A stretch of DNA of 64,000 nt from JANRIG01 sp033765235 (GTDB taxonomy: Bacteria; Bacteroidota; Bacteroidia; Cytophagales; UBA9547), in NCBI GenBank assembly GCA_033765235.1, contig JANRIG010000036.1:62001-126000 (forward strand), read 5' to 3'. Shown here piece after piece: positions 9,334-17,904 of the stretch (the first letter of the stretch is position 1; every line of letters begins with the position of its first letter). The notes under the pieces were generated by a model. That model saw only the letters and a list, made by a program, of their open reading frames with translations, made no database searches and was not told the DNA's origin. The position numbers were made by a program, and so were the translations under genes.

Positions 9334-9726
9334 ATGAGTGAGTTACACAAAAAACTGAAAACATCTTATATTTCTATCACCTATGACGATGGCATGATGA
9401 TAGGGCAGTATAATGAGGGAGTGCATATCACCCTTGAGGTAGCCAAACAAATAGTGGCAGACAGGTTGATATTTTTTGAAGGCAAAAATTATCCATTGCT
9501 CATATCAGACAAGGGAGTGGTAGGAATAGACAAAAATGCGCGCGACTTTTTATCATCAGCAGAAGGCATAGCTGGCATTAGTGCATCTGCTTTGGTACTC
9601 AGCTCCACATTTAGCATGCTTTTGGGCAATTTTATCATAAAAGTGACACGCCCCGAAATACCTGTAAAAATATTCAGAAACCATAATGATGCTCTTGCGT
9701 GGCTCAGGCAATACAGGAATGTATAA
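9334..9726 (+). CDS. Small cytoplasmic protein, STAS/SEC14-like (DUF7793-type)
   Basis: A 130-residue protein with no signal peptide or membrane segment. It opens with SYISITYDDGMMIGQYNEG, then an alpha/beta pattern with VAKQIVADR, LLISDKGVVGIDKNARDFL and a C-terminal helix DALAWLRQYRNV. That layout recalls small STAS/SEC14-like proteins common in Bacteroidota, often found near signalling genes; the match is from memory and not firm. It stands alone: the gene upstream diverges and the next features are a decayed toxin-antitoxin pair. The function is unknown. Confidence 0.75.
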   Translation: MSELHKKLKTSYISITYDDGMMIGQYNEGVHITLEVAKQIVADRLIFFEGKNYPLLISDKGVVGIDKNARDFLSSAEGIAGISASALVLSSTFSMLLGNFIIKVTRPEIPVKIFRNHNDALAWLRQYRNV

Positions 9727-9756
9727 AGAGATGGGTGTATAATTACTAAAAATTCT

Positions 9757-9764
9757 TATCTTTG
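9757..9764 (+). promoter_or_regulatory. -7 box TATCTTTG in front of the decayed antitoxin gene
   Basis: An exact TAnnTTTG match 30 bases before the ATG at 9795. No TTTG or TTG was seen at the usual upstream distance, so only half of the promoter consensus is present. Confidence 0.5.
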
Positions 9765-9794
9765 TATCAAAGTAATGTATACTTGTCTAAAGAA

Positions 9795-10027
9795 ATGGTG
9801 TATCAGTCTATATTGAACCAGCTTAGTACTATTCCTGCTTCACACTTGAAATCGGTAAACAATTATTTAAGAAATATAAATAAAAATGTAGGTTCTAAAA
9901 ATAATACATTGGCTTTAAAGGAACTAACGGGGGCATGGATGACATGGATAGCGATGATTTTAAGTACCTCTTAGCCGAAATTCATCAAAATAAAAACGAA
10001 AAATTTAAAAGAGAAATTGACTTGTGA
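9795..10027 (+). pseudogene. Antitoxin-like gene with one frameshift (VapB-type partner)
   Basis: The frame starting MVYQSILNQLSTIP and running through YLRNINK to ELTGAW resembles the N-terminus of short Bacteroidota antitoxins paired with PIN toxins. After ELTGAW the frame soon stops at 9974. One frame over, the sequence continues as DDMDSDDFKYLLAEIHQ and ends NEKFKREIDL at TGA 10025-10027, the expected C-terminus that binds the toxin. One missing G near 9948 explains the break. The stop overlaps the GTG of the downstream toxin remnant, the arrangement expected of a coupled antitoxin-toxin pair. The remaining N-terminal part could still bind DNA. Confidence 0.7.
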
Positions 10028-10495
10028 GGCAAGCCATATTAGACTTCGATACTATATCTTACTTTTTTAGGAATAATATTTACGTTGTTAATAAACTTGA
10101 TAAATATTTAGCCCAAATTTGGCTCCGTTAATATAAGTATAGTATCATATTATGAAATTTTGTACGGACTATATTATAAAGATGAAAAAAGCCAATTATT
10201 AATAAATTCTTAGAACTCAATCATGTGCTACCCATAAATAATGAAATAGCTAAAATATCAGCCGAAATATATGCTAAACTAAAATTATGGGTTAATAATT
10301 GGACATAATGATGTATTAATAGCAGGTACATGTTTATATTACGATATGTTATGAATAACAAATAATTCTGATCATTTTGCACGGATAGATAATTTAATCA
10401 TTGACGATTGGGTAATGCAATATATTACATTGGTTAATAAAATATACCAACTAATGCATAAATTGTGCCACACTGGCAGCAAAAATTTGCATTAA
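10024..10495 (+). pseudogene. Decayed PIN-domain toxin (VapC-like)
   Basis: Pieces in different frames assemble into a PIN-domain ribonuclease. From a GTG at 10024 come RQAILDFDTISYFFRNN (the acidic start of the fold) and KLDKYLAQI. After a frameshift come NISIVSYYEILYGLYYKDEK, then in another frame KFLELNHVLPINNEIAKISA and EIYAKLKL. After another shift come IIGHNDVLIAGTCLYYDML, an in-frame stop, ITNNSDHFARI and DNLIIDDWV. At least three frameshifts and a stop show that the gene is dead. Order and content match VapC toxins, which cleave RNA using clustered Asp/Glu residues. The exact 3' end is uncertain. Confidence 0.8.
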
Positions 10496-10524
10496 TAAGC
10501 TTTTAATATTTAGAATAACAGCCA

Positions 10525-11703
10525 ATGGTAAACAATGACGAAGAGAGGTATAAACAAATAAATGAGCTAATCATAAGCTACTCGCTGGGAGATTTTTCAC
10601 AAAAAATAAACCCCTCCTTACAGCGCGACCCTATTGACAGCATTATATCGGGTATCAATATGCTGGGCGAAGAGCTCAATGCAAGTACTATATCCAAGTT
10701 GTACTTCAATAATATATTCGACTCGGTATCAGACATGATCATGGTACTCAATCATCAAGGCACCATCACTAATATAAACCTGAAAGTAACCGAAATATTA
10801 GGATATGACGATACATTGATAGGCACACCATTGATAGATTTGCTGCAAGACCATACATTGATACAAGAGATAAAAAATGACGAGCGATATCTGCTCCAAC
10901 GTATAGAAAGTGTAATCATAAGCAAAAATGGTGCAGAGATACCCATACTATCGCAGGGGAGTGTGTTGAAAAAAAATGATATAGGCGATACTGAATTTCT
11001 GCTATTGATAAATGACAACCGCAAAAACATAGAGATGCGCAATGCACTCATCAAAACCATTGTAGAAACACAAGAAAAAGAACGTGAGCGCTTTGCCCGA
11101 GACTTGCACGACAGTTTGGGTCAAAAGCTATCCGCAATCAAGTTTTACATAGCCACACTCGACGAAATAAATAAAAATACCAAAGTAACATCGCTCATAG
11201 TCAAATCAAACGATATGCTCATGGGAGCCATTCAAGAACTGCGCAACATAATATTCAACCTTATGCCACAAACACTTCAGGCTCACGGACTTGTAGCAGC
11301 GGTGGAGGAATATATATATCACAACCTTGCCTACCCACACCTAAAGTTTGAGCTTCATCATACCGAAAATTTGCCACGTTTTAAGGAGCCTTTTGAAATA
11401 GCCATATTCAGAGTGATACAAGAGCTCACCCACAATAGCATAAAGCACTCAGAGGGTGATATAATAAAGATAAATATTGAATTGCAGGCCGATACGCTGT
11501 TGCTTGACTACTCAGACAATGGCAAAGGCATGACGCAAAGCAATGAAAATGTAATAAAAAAAACAGGAATGGGTATAAAAAATATTAAATCAAGAATAAA
11601 TTCGTATTTTGGCGAAGTAAAAATACAAAACATAAAGCCACAAGGCTTGCATTATCACATTACAATACCCAACATATGGACTCAGTTAAAAGAAAATTAT
11701 TGA
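10525..11703 (+). CDS. Cytoplasmic PAS-domain sensor histidine kinase (HisKA_3 / NarX-like)
   Basis: A 392-residue kinase without membrane segments or signal peptide. An N-terminal region of about 55 residues is followed by a PAS domain (about 60-170; DSVSDMIMVLNHQGTITNIN, ILGYDD). A HisKA_3 dimerisation helix contains the phosphorylated His at about 195 in RFARDLHDSLGQKLSAIKF. The HATPase domain has its N-box in QELTHNSIKHSEG (about 299-311) and a G-box NGKGM. The 3' end overlaps the response-regulator gene by 28 bases, so the two form a coupled two-component pair. With no transmembrane part, the PAS domain probably senses an internal signal such as redox state or a small ligand. The target genes are not evident from context; the glycosidase and cytochrome genes downstream are candidates. 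Confidence 0.93.
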   Translation: MVNNDEERYKQINELIISYSLGDFSQKINPSLQRDPIDSIISGINMLGEELNASTISKLYFNNIFDSVSDMIMVLNHQGTITNINLKVTEILGYDDTLIGTPLIDLLQDHTLIQEIKNDERYLLQRIESVIISKNGAEIPILSQGSVLKKNDIGDTEFLLLINDNRKNIEMRNALIKTIVETQEKERERFARDLHDSLGQKLSAIKFYIATLDEINKNTKVTSLIVKSNDMLMGAIQELRNIIFNLMPQTLQAHGLVAAVEEYIYHNLAYPHLKFELHHTENLPRFKEPFEIAIFRVIQELTHNSIKHSEGDIIKINIELQADTLLLDYSDNGKGMTQSNENVIKKTGMGIKNIKSRINSYFGEVKIQNIKPQGLHYHITIPNIWTQLKENY

Positions 11704-12341
11704 TAGTAGATGACCACATCATGATACGCGACGGTATAACGGTGATGCTCGAGTCTAAATTTCAAAAAAGAAAACTCATTATACATGAAGCACAAAGTGG
11801 TGAGGAAGCCATAGAAAAAGTGAATAACAACCAGTACGATGCAGTATTGATGGATTTTCAGTTGCCAAAACTCAACGGAGCCGAGACTACCCAAATATTG
11901 ACTCAAAAATACCCGGATATAAAAATACTGGCATTGTCAAATAATGACGAGTACTCCAACATCATGCTTATGCTCAAAAACGGTGCGGTAGGGTATGTGC
12001 TCAAAAATATTACCCCTGTGGAGCTACACAAAGCTATAGAAACAGTGATAGAAGGCAAGCTCTATTACTCATCAGATGTAGCAGTGAAGCTCATAGGAGA
12101 TGTGAGAATGAGCCGAGTGCAAAAAGCTGTAGCCAGAGATGCCAATCACAAGCTGAGTGTGATGGAGATGAAAGTGATAAAACTTATGATATCTACCGAC
12201 ATGCCTATAGCTGAAATAGCCAATATGTTGCACATATCGCCCCGCACAGCATCGAGCCACCGTACCAGTATATTTACCAAACTCAAAATCACAAATCGAG
12301 CAGCCCTTATCAGATGGGCTCGGGACAATAAGTATGTGTAG
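11676..12341 (+). CDS. NarL/FixJ-family response regulator
   Basis: A 221-residue regulator. The receiver domain (1 to about 125) has the acidic pair at 12-13 in LLIVDDH, the phospho-acceptor Asp at about 60 in AVLMDFQLPK, and a conserved Lys in GYVLKN. The C-terminal LuxR-type helix-turn-helix (about 155-221) reads KLSVMEMKVIKLM, then IAEIANMLHISPRTASSHRT and SIFTKLKITNRAALIRWA. It overlaps the kinase gene by 28 bases and should be its partner. Such proteins bind promoter DNA as dimers when phosphorylated. The 102 bases after it, before the glycosidase-like gene, contain no obvious terminator. Confidence 0.94.
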   Translation: MDSVKRKLLIVDDHIMIRDGITVMLESKFQKRKLIIHEAQSGEEAIEKVNNNQYDAVLMDFQLPKLNGAETTQILTQKYPDIKILALSNNDEYSNIMLMLKNGAVGYVLKNITPVELHKAIETVIEGKLYYSSDVAVKLIGDVRMSRVQKAVARDANHKLSVMEMKVIKLMISTDMPIAEIANMLHISPRTASSHRTSIFTKLKITNRAALIRWARDNKYV

Positions 12342-12443
12342 TAAATTAACAGATTAAGGTATAAATATAATTCTATATATATTTTATCATATTATTTATA
12401 TAAACATTTATAAAAATGCTAATTTGCACGCATTAATACACTT

Positions 12444-15038
12444 ATGACTATGAAAAAAGGAAGACGTAATTTTATGAAAAACAGTGCTTTAGGTGCTGTA
12501 GCCGGTACATTTGGCTTTGGCAGCTTTACACATGCGAGCACACAAGAGCTGGTGCAATCCGGCAAATTAAGCATAGAAAGCTGGTCAAAATCTAAAACTT
12601 ACAAACCGCTTGATACACTAAAGCTGAAAACATCAGAGCCGGGCACCATTAAAGTAGCTGATGGCAATTTTAATATATATTACACAACACCTATCACCAA
12701 AGACGCTACTTTTGACATAGGCGGAGCTGCAGGCAACCAAATCATAATATTGGAAAACAAAGACGGCAAAATCATAGATACCATAGTATTCAAAGTAGCC
12801 GTAAAAACCGAAATAAACGATAAAAAAGGCACCTACAATGAGCTCATGAGATTATTATTATGGTCTATGATAGGCGAGTGGGGCGAAACAAGCACCTATA
12901 AATACAATAAAAAACTCTACAGAGTATTTGTAGGATGGCTGCGCGACCATACCCATACCATGAAAGGCATGAAATATTTTTTTCCCTACCTCAAAGACGG
13001 TTTTGACCTCTACAAAGACTCGCAACGTGCCGATGGTCTTATTTGGGACAATATATATGCACGCACACCAGAAGCCAACTGGTGGGATAAAGTGCTGGAA
13101 GAAGGTAATTTTATGATGAAAATAGAAAATGACACCTACGAATTTAAACGACAACCTGTAGAAGCAGATATGGAGTATCTTTTTGTAGAATGCTTGTACT
13201 ACACTTGGAAAGCCACCGGTGACAACGAGTGGATGCAATCCGGCCTTGATGCATGTATAAAAGCTATGAACTATGCCACTACTGATAAATATCGCTGGTC
13301 GCAAAAATATCAGTTGGTAAAAAGAGGCTTTACTATTGATACCTGGGATTTTGTGCATGACTATGACCGTGAGCAAACCGGCTTTGGAGGTGGCCAGTGT
13401 ATTAGTATTGATAAAAATGAATTTGGCATCATGCACGGCGACAATACAGGTATGATAGCAGCCTTTAATTATTTAAGTGAAATGCTCCAAATAGCCGGCA
13501 GAGCCGATGAAAGCAAAAAATATGCCCAACTCGCTGCAGACTTCAAAACCAAACTCGACAAAGTAGCATGGAACGGCAAATACTACACCCACTATGTGCC
13601 CGAAAATGAAGATTTTTGGAAAAAAAGAAACATAGGTGCTACAGACCCACAATCACAAGTATCTCTCTCCAATGCCTATGCGCTAAATAGAGGAGTGACA
13701 CATGAGCAAGCAGTAAAGATTATTAACACCTATTTAAAAATTAAATCAGAAATGCCCAAAACCTCTGCCGGAGAGTGGTATGCCATATACCCACCCTTTG
13801 GCAACGGATTTGGCAATGACAACGGCATGTGGGAATATATGAACGCTGGAGTACTCACCATAGTGGCCGGAGAGTTGGCACACGGAGCATATGAAAATGG
13901 ATATGAAAAATATGCTACAGATATACTCAAGCGCATATTAGAAATAGGCAGAAAACATGGTAACTATCTATACTGTACCTATAAAGGCTCACTGCCTACT
14001 GTGCCTGATGCCAAATATACTACTGTAACCCTCAAATCTGTAGCCAATGCAGATTTTTATGGCAAAGGAGCACCCGGAGTGCCGGGCTGGAGCAACGAAG
14101 GTGAGATAAACGACCTCAGTGAATTTCCTGTAGGCAAGCAAACATTTAAAAACATTCCTTTTGATATTGTAGATCCTGCCACCAATGGGCGCAAAGCTGC
14201 ACTCATCATTTCCAAAGCAGCTGGATATACCATGAAGGCGGTATTACCCATTGGCAAAAATGCTAAATCTATATATATACTTCAAGCAAGATCTAAATCA
14301 GACCTCATATCTACCCTCAAAATAAAATATACTGATGGCACCGAATACATAGAGTATATGGTAGGTCATAAAATAGAAAATTGGTGGTTTATGAGCGATA
14401 CTCGCGGCAACGACAGCTATGTGCCCCGTAGCGACAACTATAAAGTGGCTTGGAGAGGGAAAAATAAAAAATCGCTCAACGTTGCCATAGGCATATACGG
14501 GCTGAACAACCCAAATCCCGACAAGACCATAGCCCAACTTGAGTTCGAAGGCATGAATAATAGCGATGCAAAATGGTTTATCAACGGTATTACCCTTAGC
14601 GACCAACCTGTATATTTTGATCAAGGCGACGTATCATTTGGCATACCCGACCGCTGGGGAGCAGCCGCATGTATGTATGCTTTGGTAGAAGGGCTTGCAG
14701 GCGTCAAAGATACAGGCGTGGCTTTTGACAAAGTGAAGCTCAGCCCAAAATGGAATATTGCCGATGAAAATGAAGTAGAAGCTACCATTGCCTATGAAGC
14801 ATCAGGCGGGTATGTGACATATAAATACAAAAACTCAGATACATCGCTCGAATTATTATACACAGGCAGTGGCAGCAGTGCAGCAGTAGAAATACTTGTG
14901 CCTGAGAGCAAAAACGTATCAAAAATTGTTGTAAACGGTGCCACGGCAACTTTCCAAACCAAAATGGTAGAACAGACCAAATATGCAGTGTTTAATATAA
15001 ATAAAATAGGAGTAAATCGTATATCTGTGAATTGGTAA
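12444..15038 (+). CDS. Tat-exported alpha/alpha-toroid (six-hairpin) glycosidase-like protein
   Basis: An 864-residue protein starting with a twin-arginine signal (KKGRRNFMKNSALGAVAG), so it is probably exported folded. After an N-terminal beta domain (about 40-130), the centre (about 140-520) looks like an (alpha/alpha)6 barrel of the six-hairpin glycosidase superfamily. Motifs include VGWLRDHTHTMKGMKYF, RADGLIWDNIYA, QTGFGGGQCISID and MHGDNTGM, rich in the Asp/Glu/Trp residues used for sugar binding. The C-terminal 300 residues are beta-rich. The exact glycoside hydrolase family and substrate were not identified. The cytochrome-LRR gene starts 24 bases downstream, suggesting cotranscription. 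Start: ATG 12444, with an in-frame ATG at 12450 equally possible. Confidence 0.8.
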   Translation: MTMKKGRRNFMKNSALGAVAGTFGFGSFTHASTQELVQSGKLSIESWSKSKTYKPLDTLKLKTSEPGTIKVADGNFNIYYTTPITKDATFDIGGAAGNQIIILENKDGKIIDTIVFKVAVKTEINDKKGTYNELMRLLLWSMIGEWGETSTYKYNKKLYRVFVGWLRDHTHTMKGMKYFFPYLKDGFDLYKDSQRADGLIWDNIYARTPEANWWDKVLEEGNFMMKIENDTYEFKRQPVEADMEYLFVECLYYTWKATGDNEWMQSGLDACIKAMNYATTDKYRWSQKYQLVKRGFTIDTWDFVHDYDREQTGFGGGQCISIDKNEFGIMHGDNTGMIAAFNYLSEMLQIAGRADESKKYAQLAADFKTKLDKVAWNGKYYTHYVPENEDFWKKRNIGATDPQSQVSLSNAYALNRGVTHEQAVKIINTYLKIKSEMPKTSAGEWYAIYPPFGNGFGNDNGMWEYMNAGVLTIVAGELAHGAYENGYEKYATDILKRILEIGRKHGNYLYCTYKGSLPTVPDAKYTTVTLKSVANADFYGKGAPGVPGWSNEGEINDLSEFPVGKQTFKNIPFDIVDPATNGRKAALIISKAAGYTMKAVLPIGKNAKSIYILQARSKSDLISTLKIKYTDGTEYIEYMVGHKIENWWFMSDTRGNDSYVPRSDNYKVAWRGKNKKSLNVAIGIYGLNNPNPDKTIAQLEFEGMNNSDAKWFINGITLSDQPVYFDQGDVSFGIPDRWGAAACMYALVEGLAGVKDTGVAFDKVKLSPKWNIADENEVEATIAYEASGGYVTYKYKNSDTSLELLYTGSGSSAAVEILVPESKNVSKIVVNGATATFQTKMVEQTKYAVFNINKIGVNRISVNW

Positions 15039-15062
15039 ATCTTCAATAATTAAAGAATAACA

Positions 15063-16442
15063 TTGATAAATATTGACAGTTTAGTAAACTACATAGGGCA
15101 TTTTCATCCTCTTATTGTTCACCTGCCCATAGGTTTCATAGTGTTTTTGATATTTTTAGAAATATATGGGTTAATATTTAAGCACGATTTCAGAAAAGTA
15201 ACCTTACTGCTTTTAGTATTGTCCGCATCTTCTGCTGCATTATCATGCATTGTAGGATATATGCTCTCGCTCAGTGGCGGATATGACTCAGAGTTGCTGG
15301 AGGAGCATCAGTGGGAAGCCATCGGGCTCACTGTCATTATTTGTGTGAGTTTGCTACTTTATTATTATTCTGCTTATCATATAATTATACAATATGCATA
15401 CAAAGGTTCAATATTACTCATGTTAATATTATTGATGGAGACCGGCCACCACGGAGGCTCACTCACACATGGCACAGACTACCTCTCTATCAGCAACATA
15501 TCAGGCTCAGCGGAATACCAAGCACCTGAAATAAAAGACATAAACACAGCCAAAGTATATGACCAAATAGTGCAACCTATATTTTACCAAAAATGCACCT
15601 CTTGCCACAACGCACAAAAACAAAAAGGCGAACTTCGCTTAGACACATATGAAATGTGCATGAAAGGTGGTGAAAGTGGCAAAGTAGTACAAGCCGGCAA
15701 GCCCGATGAAAGTGAACTCATAAAACTCATAAATCTTGAGCCGTCAGCCGAGCGTGCTATGCCTCCCAAAGGCAAAACACCGCTCACCTACAATGAAATA
15801 GAAATCATAAAGTGGTGGATAGAGTCAGGTGCAGACACCGCCAATACCGTGGCAAATCTGAAGCCCTCAGACAAAATGCTCAAAATACTAAAAGCCTATG
15901 CACAAGGCAGCGAGTCTGTAGCTGACGAGATAAAACTGCCGGAGGCAGCACCCGCTGATGAAAATGCCATAGCAGAACTGAAAAAAATGGGATTAAATGT
16001 ATATAAAGTAGCCCAACACACGCACCTTTATGATGTGAGATGTGCTATAAATACAACCGAATGGGACGATGTCAAAACTCAAAAACTATTAAAAATAAAA
16101 GATAACATATTCATACTCAACTTATCAACTACCACCATCACCTCAGCATCACTGGAAGTCATAGGCAAAATGCCCAACCTATACAAATTATATTTGCAAA
16201 ATACAGGCATATCTGACCAAAACATGGATAAAATAACCAACTTGCAAAACCTGCAATCCCTTAATTTATACAACACCAAAGTCTCTGATGCCTCTGCCGT
16301 ACATTGGGCAAAACTAAAAAATCTTAAAAAACTATACCTGTGGAATACTTCCACATCACCCCAAGTCTTACAAAAAATAGCCACATCACTACCGGATATT
16401 ATGATTATTATAGGCAAAGATAGTGTGCAGCAGGTTTTGTAA
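15063..16442 (+). CDS. Membrane protein: DUF2231 segment, planctomycete-type cytochrome c domain, leucine-rich repeats
   Basis: A 459-residue protein with three parts. Residues 1 to about 140 contain four hydrophobic helices of the DUF2231 type (HFHPLIVHLPIGFIVFL is its hallmark). Residues about 165-260 form a planctomycete-type cytochrome c domain with one CTSCH heme site and a distal Met in RAMPPKGKTPLT. Residues about 290-459 carry short leucine-rich repeats (MPNLYKLYLQNTGISDQN, LKNLKKLYLWNTS). The start is a TTG at 15063, chosen because the membrane part begins at once and no ATG precedes it. The protein probably sits in the inner membrane with heme and LRR outside. A role in electron transfer linked to periplasmic sugar metabolism is an inference from this architecture and from the glycosidase-like gene upstream. 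Confidence 0.85.
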   Translation: MINIDSLVNYIGHFHPLIVHLPIGFIVFLIFLEIYGLIFKHDFRKVTLLLLVLSASSAALSCIVGYMLSLSGGYDSELLEEHQWEAIGLTVIICVSLLLYYYSAYHIIIQYAYKGSILLMLILLMETGHHGGSLTHGTDYLSISNISGSAEYQAPEIKDINTAKVYDQIVQPIFYQKCTSCHNAQKQKGELRLDTYEMCMKGGESGKVVQAGKPDESELIKLINLEPSAERAMPPKGKTPLTYNEIEIIKWWIESGADTANTVANLKPSDKMLKILKAYAQGSESVADEIKLPEAAPADENAIAELKKMGLNVYKVAQHTHLYDVRCAINTTEWDDVKTQKLLKIKDNIFILNLSTTTITSASLEVIGKMPNLYKLYLQNTGISDQNMDKITNLQNLQSLNLYNTKVSDASAVHWAKLKNLKKLYLWNTSTSPQVLQKIATSLPDIMIIIGKDSVQQVL

Positions 16443-16540
16443 ATTTATTTTGAAAATATTAACATTGCCTTTTTATTATAAAACGGATAATTAACCTATT
16501 GAATATTAGTTTAAATACTCCAAAATATTAAAAAATACCC

Positions 16541-17116
16541 ATGCAAGATAAAGTTATAAAAAAAGTAGTATCTACCGCAGTACCTCTCCACATAGAAAAT
16601 GTAGACACAGACCAAATCATACCTGCTCGCTTTCTAAAAGCTACTACCAGAGAGGGCTTTGGCGACAACCTGTTTGCAGACTGGCGCACCGACCCTGATT
16701 TTGTGCTCAACAACCCTACATTTACAGGCAAAATATTAGTGGCCGGCAAAAATTTCGGCTGTGGCAGCAGCCGCGAGCATGCAGCTTGGGCACTGGCAGG
16801 ATACGGATTTAAAGTAGTGGTTTCCAGCTTCTTTGCAGATATTTTTAAAAACAATGCACTTAACAATTTTATACTCCCAGTGCAGGTAAATGATGAAGTG
16901 TTGAAAAATATTTTTGAAAAAATATATGCCCACCCTGTACAGGAAATAGAGGTAGATTTAGAAAAACAAACCATTTGCGTAAGAAATACAGACATAAAAG
17001 CTATTTTTGACATTAATCCATATAAGAAAAATTGTCTTATAAATGGCTATGATGATATAGATTATCTGCTCAACATTAAACAAAAGGTTGAAGAGTACGA
17101 AATACTAAGAAAATAA
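16541..17116 (+). CDS. leuD: 3-isopropylmalate dehydratase small subunit
   Basis: A 191-residue protein of normal length for LeuD, which with LeuC isomerises 2- to 3-isopropylmalate in leucine synthesis. Family signatures are visible: ENVDTDQIIPARFLKATTRE at the start of the swivelling domain, then GKNFGCGSSREHAAWAL and VSSFFADIFKNNALN. No Leu, Ile or Val gene flanks it. The large subunit gene leuC lies at the far right of the window, 46 kb away, although the two are adjacent in many Bacteroidota. Whether another leuD follows leuC cannot be seen. It is probably transcribed alone: 98 bases separate it from the upstream gene and 220 from the next. Confidence 0.96.
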   Translation: MQDKVIKKVVSTAVPLHIENVDTDQIIPARFLKATTREGFGDNLFADWRTDPDFVLNNPTFTGKILVAGKNFGCGSSREHAAWALAGYGFKVVVSSFFADIFKNNALNNFILPVQVNDEVLKNIFEKIYAHPVQEIEVDLEKQTICVRNTDIKAIFDINPYKKNCLINGYDDIDYLLNIKQKVEEYEILRK

Positions 17117-17149
17117 TGTAATATTTTTATCAGATATGCAGTTACATTA

Positions 17150-17157
17150 GGGGGGGG
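17150..17157. repeat. G8 homopolymer tract between leuD and a small secreted-protein gene
   Basis: Eight consecutive G's in a strongly AT-rich spacer. The run lies 180 bases before the promoter at 17298-17328, so it does not alter that promoter's spacing. It could vary in length by slippage. No function is evident. Confidence 0.5.
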
Positions 17158-17297
17158 CTCACGTATAAATGCTAAATTATAACAATAATTATTACACGAC
17201 AAAATTTTCTATGTAAAATTATTATTAACAAATTGTTAATAACTTTTGAAAATAGAGAACTAAGTTTGAAAAATTATTGTATATATTAAATAAATAA

Positions 17298-17328
17298 TTG
17301 TATTATTCAAATTAAATAAATATCTTTG
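17298..17328 (+). promoter_or_regulatory. Bacteroidota-type promoter, near-leaderless
   Basis: TTG at 17298-17300, 20 bases, then TATCTTTG at 17321-17328, matching the Bacteroidota -33/-7 pattern. The ATG at 17337 begins only 8 bases after the box, so the transcript should have almost no leader. Confidence 0.7.
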
Positions 17329-17336
17329 TAAAGAAA

Positions 17337-17732
17337 ATGAAAACAGGAGTAGAAAGAGTAATAAGAGTAGGGGTTTTTGTAGCATTATTTAGTTCCTTGA
17401 TATTAAACAGTCATGATATAAATGCCCAAAACGGTAGTGCAGATCAGCCCTACATATATGTGCGTCCAAGCCACTTTTTGTCGATAGACGATGAGGGTTT
17501 GGTAGAAGTTTCATACGTAAAAGTGTATGTAAACGATGAATTGGTACTTGCCACATCAGAAAAACAAATATATCGTAACTATATAGCATTAGATACGTAT
17601 AATCACTGGAAAGAGGCTAAAGAAAAAGAAGTGAAAGTAGTTTTCACGCTTTTCAGCGGGATAGAGATGAGTTATAAAATAGTAAAAGATAATGAGGAAT
17701 TAATTTCTCAAAGTTCATATTTCATAAATTAG
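17337..17732 (+). CDS. Small secreted protein of unknown function
   Basis: A 131-residue protein with a signal peptide (core VGVFVALFSSLIL, cleavage near INAQN). The mature part is about 100 residues and probably all beta: YIYVRPSHFLSIDDEGLVEV, KVYVNDELVLATSEK and VVFTLFSGIEMSYKI suggest a single Ig-like or beta-sandwich unit. It has no cysteine, lipobox or sorting domain, so it is likely periplasmic or released. It is monocistronic, with its own promoter and a strong terminator just downstream. The family is not recognised. Confidence 0.8.
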   Translation: MKTGVERVIRVGVFVALFSSLILNSHDINAQNGSADQPYIYVRPSHFLSIDDEGLVEVSYVKVYVNDELVLATSEKQIYRNYIALDTYNHWKEAKEKEVKVVFTLFSGIEMSYKIVKDNEELISQSSYFIN

Positions 17733-17760
17733 GTTTAGGTTTGGTTAATTTGTTTGAAAG

Positions 17761-17794
17761 CCTTGGTTGTTTCAACCAAGGTTTTTGCTTTTTA
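17761..17794 (+). terminator. Rho-independent terminator
   Basis: A 9-base perfect stem (CCTTGGTTG / CAACCAAGG) with a TTT loop at 17761-17781, followed by a T-rich tail, 28 bases after the stop of the small secreted-protein gene. Confidence 0.9.
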
Positions 17795-17826
17795 AGGGGT
17801 AGCTTAAATTAGTTATGAAAATACAT

Positions 17827-17834
17827 TATCTTTG
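17827..17834 (+). promoter_or_regulatory. -7 box TATCTTTG upstream of the GH140-like gene
   Basis: An exact TAnnTTTG match 70 bases before the ATG at 17905. No convincing -33 element is visible. The terminator just upstream supports a new transcript starting here. Confidence 0.5.
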
Positions 17835-17904
17835 ATAATAAAGATAAAGAACATGAAAATAAGGAAAAAATAATAGAAGAATTAAAGAGACAATTAAACC
17901 AAAA

